Assembly (NCBI GenBank): GCA_024180945.1
Contig: JAKSGN010000037.1
Span: 1,803,501-1,867,500 of the forward strand
DNA length: 64,000 bases
Direction of reading: 5' to 3'
Origin: Macrophomina tecta
Taxonomy: Eukaryota; Ascomycota; Dothideomycetes; Botryosphaeriales; Botryosphaeriaceae
Under the pieces are notes generated by a model. It saw only the letters and a program-made list of their open reading frames with translations, was not told the DNA's origin and did no database searches. The translations under genes were made by a program, and so were the position numbers. Below are positions 35,470 through 45,933 of the stretch, piece by piece. Numbering within the stretch: the stretch's first letter is position 1; each line of letters begins with the position of its first letter.

Positions 35470-36450
35470 GTAGTATCTAAGAAGTTTAATAGAAATAGAA
35501 AGAAGCTCTAATTCTTTCTACTCTAGATATAACGCTACCTCTAGTTTAATTAAGCGTAATTTAATAGTGACGCTGAGAAAGTACTCTTCGCATTAACCTA
35601 CCTTAGAGAAACGGTAGAGGTATAGATAGAATTATATTTTTACGACTATTTAGCTAACGAATACTCTCTCGAGAAGAGATAAGAAAAGACTAAGAAAATC
35701 TTTAATATCTATACGGGATTTATAGATAACCTTAGAGCTACTTTTAATAATCGAGATAAAGTCCGTAAAGCCTCTAATAATATTATAACCGTTAAATAAC
35801 TAGAATCTATAGCTATCTACGTAACTAAGTTTTAATAGCTCGTAGCCTATCTTAAATAGTTAGACGAGACTTTCCGTGACCTCTTCTATAAAGGCCTAAA
35901 GAAAGAAGTTAAAAAGAATATAATTATCTACGAATACCCGGCTATCTTTTAGAAGATAGTAGATCTTACGTCTTAGATTAACGATTATATATACGAGTAG
36001 AAGATAGGTTCTCGATAAGCTAATACCTCGAAGCCTCGCTATAAAAGAATAACCCTTAAAGATAAAGATACTATAGCCCTTAACGCGGTTAACTAATAGA
36101 ATTCTAAGAAGGGTAATAATAACGATTAAAATAATAATAAGAAGCCTAAAGAACCTAATTTAAACTAAATAAATAAGTAGAAATAGCGCTATAAGAATTA
36201 ACTCTATATTATCTATAGTAGTAATAAGTACTTTTCTTCTAAGTACCCATAGAACCCTCGTAACTAGAAAGAAGAAAAATAGACCTTAAGCGCTTAATAT
36301 AAAGTATCGGTTATATCCCACTAAAATAACTATAATACACTATACTAGATAGCCTACTATAACGATAATTACTAGATATACTAAAGTAGTAAAGATATAT
36401 CGGAATAGTACCCCTATAAACTACGATAATTTAGTATAATAACTAGGAAT
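35470..36450 (+). pseudogene. Gypsy gag remnant
   Basis: The translation shows FNSDAEKVLFALTYLRETVE, then DYLANEYSLEKR, KIFNIYTGFIDNL, and further on DETFRDLFYKGLKKEVK. This is the fungal Ty3/gypsy Gag capsid pattern (Retrotrans_gag family). A nucleocapsid zinc-knuckle area around 36190-36400 is too mutated to verify. Stops at CAA/CAG/TGG positions make it nonfunctional. Confidence 0.75.
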
Positions 36451-36499
36451 AAAGGAGTTATTAAGACTAATAATTTTATTAATAGCTTTTTCTTAGACG

Positions 36500-39400
36500 A
36501 GAAGCTCGTAAATAGCGAGACTAAAGAACTATACGACTTAACAAATAGCGAAGTAGAAGCTATAATAAACTCTATAGCTCTTTCGAAACTCGAGCGCCTT
36601 ATAGCTAAGTATAGAATTAGTGTAAAAATAATAAATAAAAGCGACTAACTCGCCTAGATAATCTAGATTTTCTACGAGAGAGGGTTGGCCCTTATAATAT
36701 TATAAATATAGCGCTAAGGGACCCTCTAGAAAACCCAAATCGAGTAAAATAGAAAGAAGTACGAGCTTATTATTATAAAGAAAACCACACTCGTAATACT
36801 TTATTATTAAGAAATAACTACTTAATAGTAAGTAGACTATGACTTTCTCTAAGAATTAGTAAAAATTCTCTACTAGTATAGCACGGCGACTATATAGAAC
36901 TATATACTTTAGTAAATATTAAACGAGAAACTTAATATACTAGCTTTCTAATACTAGGTGCGAAAGAATATAGTCTACTAGCGGAAATAGTTACGTACTA
37001 ATAAATAGACTAACTAGAAGTAAGTATACCTTTAAGTTAATAAATAGAAGGACTATATATATAGTAAAGTCTACGGCTATCTAAAGCTAAAAAACTAGAT
37101 AGCCCTACGGTATTAGAATCGATCTAGGGGCTACGGTCTAGGTCCCTTTATATAGTATTATATATATCGAATACGGAAATTCTTACTAGACTAAATCTTT
37201 AGAAATAATTTAAAACGAAAGAACCGCTTAACGAATAACCTATCTTAATACTAATTAATATAGAATCGAGCGGAAACTTTATATATAATAAGTTTATAGA
37301 ATAATATAAGATTCTATACTAAAAAAAAAAAGATTTATATCCGCTTAGTAGATTTAATAGAAAAAACTTAGTCTACGGAGAAGACTAGATAAAAATAAAA
37401 ATAAAGAAAGTAATTCTTTAAATTAAAAACTATTAGAAATAGATCTCTCTCGACATCTAACGTATCTCTAGGTACGATATTATTCTAGATATACCCTAGA
37501 TTTAAATATAGAAACCTATCTTTAACTTTAGCGAAGAAGACGAGATAGTCTTCTAAAAAGAAATTAATAACCTTCTATAGAAATTTAATTTATATATAGA
37601 AAACGGGTTAATAAATACCCTATAGCGACTTTTATCTACTATAAATTAAGAAGTAGCTAGCGTAAGACCTAAGAGTAGTAGCTATATAGATAACTCTAAT
37701 AGTAGTATAAGTTAGAACTAGAACTACAACGTAAAAAGTGAAGCCTTCTTAGTAAAATATAACTCTATTATAGGAATAAGCCCTACTAAGCGAAATAATA
37801 CCCTTAAATTATTAGAAGAAACGTAAGACTTAAATAATAGTATAAGGCCTAGCGTTAGTAGTACTAATGGTAATCTTAAGAAAGGCCTAAGATAGAACTA
37901 AAATTATAGCGTATAAAACGCCGTCTTTTCGGTAAAATATAGCGCCTTAAGCGGAATAAGCTCTACTAAGTTAAGTATTTCTAAAGATTAGATATAATAC
38001 TTATTATAAAGAACTACGCGGAGAAAGTATAAGACTAAGAGTAAGGCTTCGTAGAAGTAATTAGTAGCTATAGAACCTTCTATAAACGTATAAATAATCT
38101 TAAGAGAGGTATTTAGGCGTATATAATACTAAGAATAATAGATTTATCTTATATATATTAAATCCTTACCGGCGGTATAATAGAGAGTATTAGCTAGGGC
38201 CTAATAGAAAAGGCTAAAGAATAAAAACTATCTAACTTCTATTAAAGAAGACGATCCCGCGAGAATTAAAAGAAAATAATATAGTAGTTTAAAAATATAG
38301 TAGAAACTATAAAAAATACCTCTAATCTTAGAAATAGAAATAGTACCCGACGAATATTAGAACTTAGTCGCCGTTTACTAAGAAAGAGGAAAGGAAGACT
38401 TACCTAAATACTAATTATAGAACTATAAGATTCCACTTAAGCTAGAAATAAAATCGGCTTATAAGCCTATCTACTTCTTATTAAAGAAGAAAATAGAGGC
38501 TTTAAAAAAATATATTAAGAAGAATCTTAAACGAGAATATATTTAGCTATTAATATTATTAGCTAAATATTCGATTCTCTTTATTTCTAAAAAGAATAGT
38601 AAGTTATACCTCTACGTCGACTATTAATAACTTAATAATATTACGATTAAAAACTAATACCCGCTTCTACGTATTAATAAGCTCTAGGATAAGTTAGAAA
38701 ATATAAAGTACTTTATAAAACTAAACCTTAGAGACGGATATTACCTAGTTAGAATTAAAGAAGAGGAAGAATAGAAGATAGTCTTTAGAATAAGACTAGA
38801 ACTCTATAAGTATATAGTTATACTATTTGGGCTTACTAACGTACTAATAATCTTTTAGAATCTCGTTAATAATATGCTACGCGAATACTTAGATATCTTC
38901 TATCTAGTATATCTTAACGATATTCTTATCTTCTTAGAGACGCTCGAGAAATATAAGAAGTATATTAGAAAGATTTTAAAAACTCTCTAAGCTAAGAATC
39001 TAACTATTACGCCTAATAAGTACGAGTAGTATATATAAAGAATAGAATTCTTAGACTTCGTTATTATTTCTAGATATATTAGTATAGACGACTCGAAACT
39101 AGATTCTATTAGAGAATAGCTAGTACTAAAGACGATTAAGAAAGTATAGTTCTTTTTTAGATTTATAAACTTCTATAGAAAGTTTATCTAGAGCTATTTA
39201 AAGATTACGAAACTCTTAACGCGACTTACTTAGAAGAAGTATAGCTTTTAATAAAAAGATAATTAGTAGTAAGCCTTTAATTTACTAAAGTGAATATTTT
39301 ATAAAGCACCTATCTTAGAAATATACAATCTTAATAAACTAATTAAAGTAGAAACTAATACGTTAGAATTCGCTCTAGAAGTATATCTTAGCTAGCCTAA

Positions 39401-41260
39401 TAATAAAGGTAGATAGTATTTAATCGCGTTCTACTTAAGAAAGTTTACCCTAGTAGAGCTTAACTACGATACTTATAATAAGAAACTCTTAGCTATCGTC
39501 TTAGTATTTAAGTACTAGAGATACTACCTAGAAGAAGCCGACTAATAGATAATAGTATATTATAACTATTAGAATCTTACGCGCTTTACTATAATTAAGG
39601 AGCTAAACTAATAATAAATTTACTAGTTATAAGAATTAGTATTCTATAACTTTAAGATTACGTATAAAAAAGGTATAGATAACGCCGCCGCTAATACGCT
39701 TAGTAGAAGGATAGACTATATAAAAGAAAGAATTAAGCCGTAATCTATAGTATTATAGTAGATAAGCGATAGATCGCTTATCTTTACTAGATAGTCTTTT
39801 CTAATACTTCGTATCGAGTTAAACCCGTAGTATTAGAAGATTTAAGAAGTATACACTTAGAACTTCTTCGCATAAGAACTTTTAGTACTTAAGAATAACC
39901 CGCGTATTACTTAAAATAGAAAAGAAACGCTTCTCTTTAAAGAATTAATCTATATCCCAATAAAACTACGAGAAGCACTTATTAAGGATATATACGTAGT
40001 ACCCGCGTATAGATATTAGGATATCGATAGAATAACTAAGAGAATTATATAAAACTTCTACTTTCTAGAATTATAAAAAATAGTCTAGCATATAGTTTCG
40101 TAATATAATCTTTATATTTAAAGTAAAGCCGTAATATACGCTTCGTATGGATAACTATAACCCCTAAAAGTACTAGAACGACTATAGTAATAGATTATAC
40201 TAGACTTTATTATGAAGCTACTAGAGTCTAGAGATCCGCTTATAAAAGTTAAGTTTAACTCGATTTTAGTCTTTATTAATAGACTTACGAAGTACGTATA
40301 CTTTTTACCCTACCTAGAAGTATTAAATATAGAATAGCTAGCCTATACGTTTTTCTAATATATCTTCGCGGATTACGGAATGTCGGAAGTATTAGTCTTA
40401 GATAGAAATAAATTAATAAGATTAGAATTTTAGTAAATACTTATACGCTAACTTAGAGTAAAGAATAAACTCTCTATAATAGTATACGCGTAAACTAACG
40501 GCTAGATAGAATGGATAAATCGGACTCTCGAATAATATCTTTACTATTATATTAACTATCTATAGGATAACTAGGCTATATAGCTACCTATAGTATAATT
40601 CGCCTATAATAGCGCTAAATAAGAGTTAACTAATATATCCCCATTCTTTACTAACTATAGATTTAAACTAGACGCGTATAGAGAAGCTATTCTAAGTAGA
40701 AAATTAGCCTAGAAAGGCGTTCTTAAGGCTAAGTAGCTAAGAGATCTATATAAAGCTATTAGTCTCGACCTCGAATATATACGAATTATAATATCTAAAT
40801 ACTATAATAGACGGTACTAGGCGGCACTAAACCTTAAAAAAGGGAATAAAGTATACCTTCTTATAAAAAATATTAAGTTAAAGCGACTAAGTGATAAATT
40901 AGATTTTAAGAAAATTAGTCTATTTAAAATTATAGAAAAACTCGAAGAAGTTACGTATCGACTTAAATTATCTAATATATAAATAAATTCTATCTTTTAC
41001 GTAGCGATACTCGAGCTAGTACTAGAAAATGCTACTATTCTAGAAACTTAGAAAGAGATTATACTAGAAAACTCTAATACTAAAGAAGACTAGTATCTAG
41101 TTAAAAAGATTCTAGACTATAAATAGTTTAGTTATTAGCTTAAATATCTCGTTAAATAGAAAGGTTACGGAAATAAAGATAACTAGTAGATACTAAAAAA
41201 CGATATATATCTAGATCTCGTTATAGAATTCTATCGCTAAAACCCTAACCTTCTATAGAG
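36500..41260 (+). pseudogene. Gypsy pol remnant with C-terminal chromodomain
   Basis: In order: a protease-like area around 37000-37200; reverse transcriptase from about 38570 (LFISKKNSKLYLYVDY, FIKLNLRDGYYLVRIKEEEE, and the active-site box YLVYLNDILIF at 38901-38933, where the first Asp of the usual LDD is Asn); RNase H near 39350 (ETNTLEFALE, AFYLRKFT, YNKKLLAIV); integrase about 39900-40900 (DFIMKLLES, FADYGMSEVLVLDR, RFKLDAY); and a chromodomain at about 41090-41250 (YLVK*KGYGNKDN, DLVIEFYR). Chromodomains direct integration toward marked chromatin in chromoviruses. Dozens of RIP stops break the frame. Confidence 0.82.
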
Positions 41261-41389
41261 ATGAGGTTATCCCTAAATAAGAATAACGAAAAACCTTTAA
41301 GAACTAGCGGATTCGTCGTAAACTAAGATAAATAAGTAAGATTTATAGGCTCGAGAAAATATAAAGACCTCGTATTCGGCGTAGATTCC

Positions 41390-41969
41390 CTGGTAAAACC
41401 GATACGATTAGTCTACGGTATAGTAGAATCTACCAACTCGTAATATAGCCGTTTTAACGAGAATTAACCCTTAGAACTCTTAGGGTTAAAAAGACTTCTA
41501 GATAAACTAGACGCCTTAGCCTTCTCTAACTTTTCTAATAATATAAATCCTTACTAAATTATCTTAGACCTACACTCTTAAAGAAAGCGGCGCTACTTAC
41601 GTAGACGTACTAACTTCTCTAGAGTAATATCTTTCTTAGTAGCGATACGATCGAACTCCTAGTCTAAATAATCTACTACGAAAGTTAGTTAAAAGAATAA
41701 AACGAAATAATATAATATTTATAACCTAAGGTACTTACTTTCGTAATATTATAACCCGTGCGACGCGCCTTTAAGTAGGCGCTATAAATAGAGGAATTAT
41801 CCTCTAAGGTAAAGTATACGGTATAGTACTCTAGGTAGTAAGTATAAGAAATTATCTCCACGCCGTCCTAGAGAATACGACGCAATAAGTCTCGATAGCG
41901 TATTATAGTATAATACGGCCGCTTAGTAGAGGGCTTAAAACTATTAGTAAAAGAACGTTTAGGCGGCAT
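41390..41969 (-). pseudogene. Antisense ORF between chromodomain and 3' LTR (gypsy element 1)
   Basis: On the minus strand an ATG at 41969, 104 bp inside the 3' LTR, opens a frame MPPKRSFTNSFKPSTKRPYY followed by about 90 residues with few stops (a Tyr-rich part, then YLKARRTGYNITKVSTLGYK), and a more eroded Lys/Arg-rich tail. It is not part of gag-pol, which is on the plus strand. The start is basic and lacks a signal peptide. The other chromovirus in this window has an antisense frame in the same place (59458-59799). I do not recognise the family. It may be an accessory protein or a chance frame. Confidence 0.45.
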
Positions 41970-42038
41970 AATAAGAATCTATAACGAGAAATAATATAGA
42001 AACCCTATGGAATAAAAAGATATAGCCGCGTAAGAAAA

Positions 42039-42055
42039 ATCTTCGGGCCGAAGAT
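42039..42055 (+). repeat. Palindrome next to the polypurine tract (gypsy element 1)
   Basis: ATCTTCGG-G-CCGAAGAT, a perfect inverted repeat with one central base, followed within a few bases by the purine tract AAAAGGGGGAATAG and the 3' LTR. The same palindrome with RIP changes occurs at 59877-59893 in the second gypsy element at the same place. Confidence 0.85.
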
Positions 42056-42072
42056 CCTAAAAGGGGGAATAG

Positions 42073-42508
42073 TATTACGGCGCAGCCTCTATAGTATAGG
42101 GAATAAAAAAGAAAAGAACGTTCTACGGGGAATTCTAAAGAAAAGAGGGGATTACATAATTTAGCACGTGAGTACCTAAGAACGGACCTACTAAGCTCTT
42201 ATAAGCCGGGCTTACGCCAGCTTACTTCGAGCCCTCTAGAGCTAGGCTTATAATAGTACTACTAGATTGTATATACTTTCCTACTTGTATATAAACTATA
42301 CTCCTTAGATAGCTTTAACCTTCGTGGTTAACTTTAATAATAATTTAGTACATTGTTAGTAACACGGCCTTCGCACGTAGTGCTTAGTCTTATCACGTGT
42401 TCGGCTTGCTCTCACCCTCTTCTTGTACCCACTCAAGGAAAACCCCCTGGACAGGTTTTCTCCCTCTTTGGTGTTTGGATCCTTAGAGGCAGAGGCCCGC
42501 TCGTTACA
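42073..42508 (+). repeat. 3' LTR of the NLR-interrupting gypsy element
   Basis: 436 bp, starting TATTACGGCGCAGCC (TGTTACGG in the 5' copy) and ending CTCGTTACA, followed by GGGCG. Here the outer (right) half is the unmutated one, the mirror image of the 5' LTR. Confidence 0.93.
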
Positions 42509-42513
42509 GGGCG

Positions 42514-42930
42514 CCAATGTAAATGCATAGGGTGGACACCATGGGAATGCCCTCCAGGCCGCTTCATACAGGGGATCGGATAGCGTCGTTCAAATACTAC
42601 TCGACAAACGGCGCCAGCGTTAACACTAAGGGTGGTGAGTTTGGAAATGCTCTTCAGACTGCCGCATTTAGAGGATACGAGAAGGTAGTTCAGACGCTTC
42701 TTGAGAAGGGAGCCGACGCTAACGCCAGAGGTGGAGTCTTTGGAAATGCTCTCCAGGCTGCGCCATTTAGAGGACACGAGAAAGTAGTTCAGATGCTTAT
42801 CGAGAAGGGAGCGGATGTTAAAGCCCAGGGCGGTCGTTTCGAGACCTCTCTCCGGGCTGCCTCGTGCGGAGGACACGAAAAGGTAGTTCAGATACTCCTC
42901 GAGAAGGGAGCCGATAGCAACTCCACAGTA
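42514..42930 (+). pseudogene. NLR gene fragment 4: ankyrin repeats (part 2)
   Basis: The ankyrin frame resumes right after the gypsy insertion: NVNA*GGHHGNALQAASYRG, then GASVNTKGGEFGNALQ, GADANARGGVFGNALQ, GADVKAQGGRFETSL, and GADSNS at the end, about four to five repeats. A TAG replaces a Gln/Trp-type codon near 42532, and one base too many in AAA (42606-42608) shifts the frame inside LLD-NGAS. From there to a stop at 42961 the frame is open, but ankyrin similarity ends near 42920, where an antiparallel DUF3435-like remnant begins. The natural 3' end of the gene seems lost. Confidence 0.82.
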
Positions 42931-42939
42931 TATGGTGAG

Positions 42940-43622
42940 AAACGGATGGATAGAAGTCTCTGAGAACATTCAATGCGATAGTTTCCAATGAGCGATAAGC
43001 TCCGAACATCCAAAGGAGCTCCTGGCCATCTAAAGGACAGACGACGACGCTCGTCTCTGAAGCATGTTGCAGGAGGAGGCGATTCAGATACTTCTCCAAG
43101 TCCTTTCTACCGTAGAACTCTTTCGAACGCTTTCGTGCCAAAAGCTGTCGATTTCCCAGGCAAAGAAAGCACTATGTGGGCTTGCATTGAAGCACAAAAG
43201 AGCCACCAGTTCTGGAAAGAGGCTCCATCAAGTTCGCGGTTGTGTTGTTGCATTGCCGATATATCTCATGGAATTCTGAGTTGTCCTCAGCTCTGCAGGA
43301 GACGGTAAGTGCGACGATTGCACATGTTTTAAGTTGCTTTTCCTTCTCTGCAGTCGCTTCAGGGAGTGTGAAAAGTGCTTGACACACTCGGCTGAGTCAA
43401 GTTTTGCTGGCTGGTATCGACTGGCCGGTTGTGAAGCTGATTCTGGATGTCCGTGACGGCTTGCTCTCTGTCGAACTCTTTCTTGACCTTCTCAAGCAGT
43501 GTTTGTGCCTGCCGTTGCTTCTCCTTCCGGTAGGCAAGGGTGGCGTTGCTTCTGGCGCTTCGAAGACTCGAGAGCGCTGCTAAAGAAGCTCCCGTACGTT
43601 TCGCCTTTGGTAATTGCCGCAT
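42940..43622 (-). pseudogene. C-terminal remnant of a DUF3435/FluG-domain protein
   Basis: On the minus strand three frame-shifted pieces follow each other. The first is NATLAYRKEKQRQAQTLLEK with KKEFDREQAVTDIQNQL; the second ALFTLPEATAEKEKQLK, leading to SFVLQCKPT; the third CFLCLGNRQLLARKRSKEF, leading to VVVCPLDGQELLWMF. In my recollection this order (long basic helix, EATAEKEK-type linker, QCKPTxCxxCLG finger, CP finger) is that of the C-terminal half of fungal DUF3435 ('FluG domain') proteins, relatives of the tyrosine recombinases that head Starship elements. The recombinase domain is not seen here, so the piece cannot be active. A TAG interrupts the finger. Functions of the C-terminal fingers are not established. 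Confidence 0.6.
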
Positions 43623-44037
43623 AATCTATTCTCTTTCGCCGTAAAGCTGAGCTACTCTCGGGTGCTTCCTAGTTCCCTTCAACTATGTAAAAGTAAGCTT
43701 CCGAGGCCGTCTCGGGCCTATCGAACGACGCCTGCCGCTCACTTCCCGCATTACTGTCGACTGCGGCGCTATCGCTCGGTAGGCTGCTTGCGTGTCTGCG
43801 CCGATGTACCGCGGGAGATAATGCCGCTTAAAGACATCGGACTTGGAATAGGTTGCGTAAGGAGTCGCTAATCTCCTCTAATTTTGGTAGCCCGTTAGCT
43901 TACATACTTAATACTCTGCGAAGGGGGAGTACATACTGTAGCTGTCGAACGCTTTTCCTGCGGCGTACTATAGAACGTACGGGCAGTAGATCTTCTTTAC
44001 CCGGTAACCTGCCCGAGCTTCCTTAGCCATAGACGGT
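43623..44037. other. Intergenic or decayed sequence, no clear gene
   Basis: The base composition is intermediate with CG-rich words. Minus-strand reading gives a few residues that could continue the DUF3435-like remnant upstream, but frames are broken and no motif is firm. I could not assign anything else. Confidence 0.5.
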
Positions 44038-44283
44038 CTAGTAACACTACAGTACCGTGCCAAATGGCTGAGATATGACGACGATCCGGAGTGGTACGAC
44101 GCGTCCAACTTCAAAAACAGCCCGCACAAGCTCCGTGATTTTTACATGGCCAACCCTACCAGTTCAGGACCTCCCAAAAGGCTGGAGATTCGGGTACAGT
44201 GTTGGGATGAGGACAGAGACGCGGACGATCGTCCTGATGATACCTGGCCTGAGAGACCACACGCAAAAGGCGGATCACTGTAA
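44038..44283 (+). pseudogene. Chromodomain-like C-terminal tail of a retroelement polyprotein
   Basis: An 82-codon plus-strand frame without ATG reads LQYRAKWLRYDDDPEWYDAS, then NFKNSPHKLRDFYMANPTS, then KRLEIRVQCWDEDRDADDRP, and stops with TAA. The YxxKWxxYDxDPEWYxASNF pattern resembles the chromo/shadow-type tail found behind integrase in some fungal gypsy elements. There is no upstream pol sequence next to it, so this is a stranded 3' fragment. Composition is normal, with no RIP stops. A host chromodomain protein is a less likely alternative. Confidence 0.5.
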
Positions 44284-44697
44284 GCATTTGCAGCCATCCC
44301 TCTCTGTCACACCCGGTCATGCACTTCCGTTTACAACCGTGATTGGTCGTCTTATGCGTATCTGCTCAAACCAAAACCTTCTTCCCTTTTTCAAGCAAGC
44401 CCACATCCTCGCCGAGACTCATCGCGGCGCTTTGGTTGACTCAGCAACCGCGCAACGCAACCGCCCCCGGCCGATGACTAATTGTGGCTGGAGGTGCGCC
44501 ACGTTCAGATCGCATGCCGCAAGGAGACGCCTCGGATGTGCTTGAACGAGCTCCCGCGGGTGCTGTTCCGGGTCCCCGCCGGGGGCCATCAATCTCACAG
44601 CTATTTTGGGAGCCCAGGTGTCCCCATTTAAAAGCCAGTGTCTGCACGACAAGCAAAATGGCGTACACAGTCCAGCGTCTGCTCCCCGCCACCAACC
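44284..44697 (+). promoter_or_regulatory. Promoter region of the FAD monooxygenase gene
   Basis: Un-RIPed sequence between the chromodomain-like fragment and the monooxygenase start. It contains a CCAAT box in reverse orientation (ATTGG at 44342-44346, AccAAT-type site of the fungal CBC/Hap complex) and a TATA-like ATTTAAAAG at 44626-44634, about 65 bp before the ATG. Frames that cross this region are not supported as genes. The site calls are by motif only. Confidence 0.4.
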
Positions 44698-45933
44698 ATG
44701 CCTCCATCTCAACCCAGAATCGCCATCGTCGGCGGCGGCCCCGCAGGCCTAACACTCGGCCTCCTCCTCCACAACCACAACATCCCCTTCACCGTCTTCG
44801 AGCTGCGCAAGCGCCCTAGCGAAGCAGACTTTGCTGCGCTCTCCGGCTCGCTCGACCTGCACGAGGAATCCGGCCTCGCGGCACTCCGAGCGTGCCGGCT
44901 CTTCGACGAGGCCATGGCGCTCACGGGCGACTGCACGCAGCAGCAAAGAATCGCCGCCAAGAACGGCGACATCATTTTCGACTTCGACGGCGGGCTCGAC
45001 CGGCCCGAGATCTACCGGCACGACCTGATGAAGCTGTTGGTGTCGCGGCTGCCGGCTGACTCGGTCCAATGGGGCCACAAGCTGCTTCGCGCGGAGAGGA
45101 AAGAGACCGTTTCCTCGACGAGCGTGGAGCTGGACTTTGGAGCGCACGGCAGACACGACTTCGACCTCGTCGTCGGCGCGGACGGGGCGTGGTCGCGCGT
45201 GCGCCCGCTGCTCACCGACGTCAGGCCGCACTACGCCGGCTTCCAGACCATCACGCTGCACATCCGGCACGTCACGGCCAAGCACCCGCATCTCGCCGCG
45301 CTCATGCGCCGCGGCACGTTCTACTGCCTCGCGGACCGGCACGGCGTGTTGGCGCAGCGCGCCGCGCAGGACTCGGCGCGCATCTACATCATGATTTCGA
45401 CCGGCGACAGCGACTATGCTGTGGCCAAGGGCCTCGCGGGCAAGACGCCCGGCCAGGCAAAGGGCGTGCTCGTCGGAGCGGGCGGAATCTTGAGCCAGTG
45501 GGGCGACATCGTCAAGGAGCTGGTCGCTGTGGCGTGCGACGACGAAGCGCTTCACAACGGCGGCGCTGCGCTCGACATCAATGCCTTGCACACGCTTCCT
45601 GTCGGACATGGCTGGGAGCACCGTCCGGACGCGACCTTGATCGGAGACGCTGCGCATCTTTTGAACCCGCCGGCGGGCGAGGGGGTCAATATTGCCATGC
45701 AGGACGCTCTGCTGTTGGCGCAGGCTATTGTGCAAGCACACGAGGCTGCGGAGAAGAATCACGGGAGGTTGGAAGAAGCACTCGATGCTGCCATCAGGCA
45801 GTTCGAGGCTGACATGCTTCCTCGGGCGATGGAGATGGCCGAGGGCACTAATGAAGTGAGCCAGATGATGTTTGGCAGCGAGGATGGTTCTACGGCCATG
45901 GCAGACTGGTTTCGGAAGATGGGGATTGTTTAA
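44698..45933 (+). CDS. FAD-dependent monooxygenase (group A, TetX-like)
   Basis: The product is a flavoprotein monooxygenase that would use NAD(P)H and O2 to hydroxylate a small molecule; the substrate cannot be told from sequence. The 411-residue frame has IAIVGGGPAGLTLGLLL near residues 8-22 (FAD Rossmann GxGxxG), an acidic ribose-binding Glu in VFELRK, VVGADGAWSRVR near 160-170 (DG motif), and TLIGDAAHLLNPPAGEGVNIAMQDA around 314-338 (GD motif and FAD-pyrophosphate loop). All cofactor motifs are intact. The ATG at 44698 (context ACCATGC) is chosen because FAD-fold residues begin right after it. There is no signal peptide and no intron. The gene is GC-rich and shows no RIP, unlike its surroundings. 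No biosynthetic partner genes lie nearby. A role in secondary metabolism or detoxification is inference. Confidence 0.9.
   Translation: MPPSQPRIAIVGGGPAGLTLGLLLHNHNIPFTVFELRKRPSEADFAALSGSLDLHEESGLAALRACRLFDEAMALTGDCTQQQRIAAKNGDIIFDFDGGLDRPEIYRHDLMKLLVSRLPADSVQWGHKLLRAERKETVSSTSVELDFGAHGRHDFDLVVGADGAWSRVRPLLTDVRPHYAGFQTITLHIRHVTAKHPHLAALMRRGTFYCLADRHGVLAQRAAQDSARIYIMISTGDSDYAVAKGLAGKTPGQAKGVLVGAGGILSQWGDIVKELVAVACDDEALHNGGAALDINALHTLPVGHGWEHRPDATLIGDAAHLLNPPAGEGVNIAMQDALLLAQAIVQAHEAAEKNHGRLEEALDAAIRQFEADMLPRAMEMAEGTNEVSQMMFGSEDGSTAMADWFRKMGIV

Larger units (their letters stand above)
34751..42508 (+). mobile_element. Ty3/gypsy chromovirus inserted in the NLR ankyrin array
   Basis: Two 436-bp LTRs (34751-35186 and 42073-42508) and the duplication GGGCG (34746-34750 and 42509-42513) define a 7758-bp insertion. 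Plus-strand order: gag, protease, reverse transcriptase, RNase H, integrase, chromodomain. A separate antisense frame follows before the 3' LTR. All frames carry RIP stops. The outer halves of both LTRs are hardly mutated while the inner halves and body are, so RIP tapers off toward the borders. Removing the insert and one GGGCG copy joins the ankyrin frame exactly (EKGA-NVNA). Confidence 0.95.

Noticed and set aside
42353..42583. Plus-strand frame running from the gypsy LTR into the ankyrin region
   Set aside because: The LTR part is off-frame with the ankyrin repeats and no ankyrin residue is encoded in this frame.
44075..44545. 156-codon plus-strand frame upstream of the monooxygenase
   Set aside because: Its first part is the off-frame reading of the chromodomain-like fragment at 44038-44283, which has the meaningful translation. 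The remainder has no motif.
44749..45762. 337-codon open frame on the minus strand opposite the monooxygenase
   Set aside because: It is the mirror of a GC-rich coding strand. It shows no domain, is His/Arg/Val-biased as expected for such shadows, and the plus-strand frame has all FAD motifs.
45069..45812. 247-codon plus-strand frame overlapping the monooxygenase in another frame
   Set aside because: Arg-rich low-complexity translation typical of an off-frame reading of GC-rich coding sequence.
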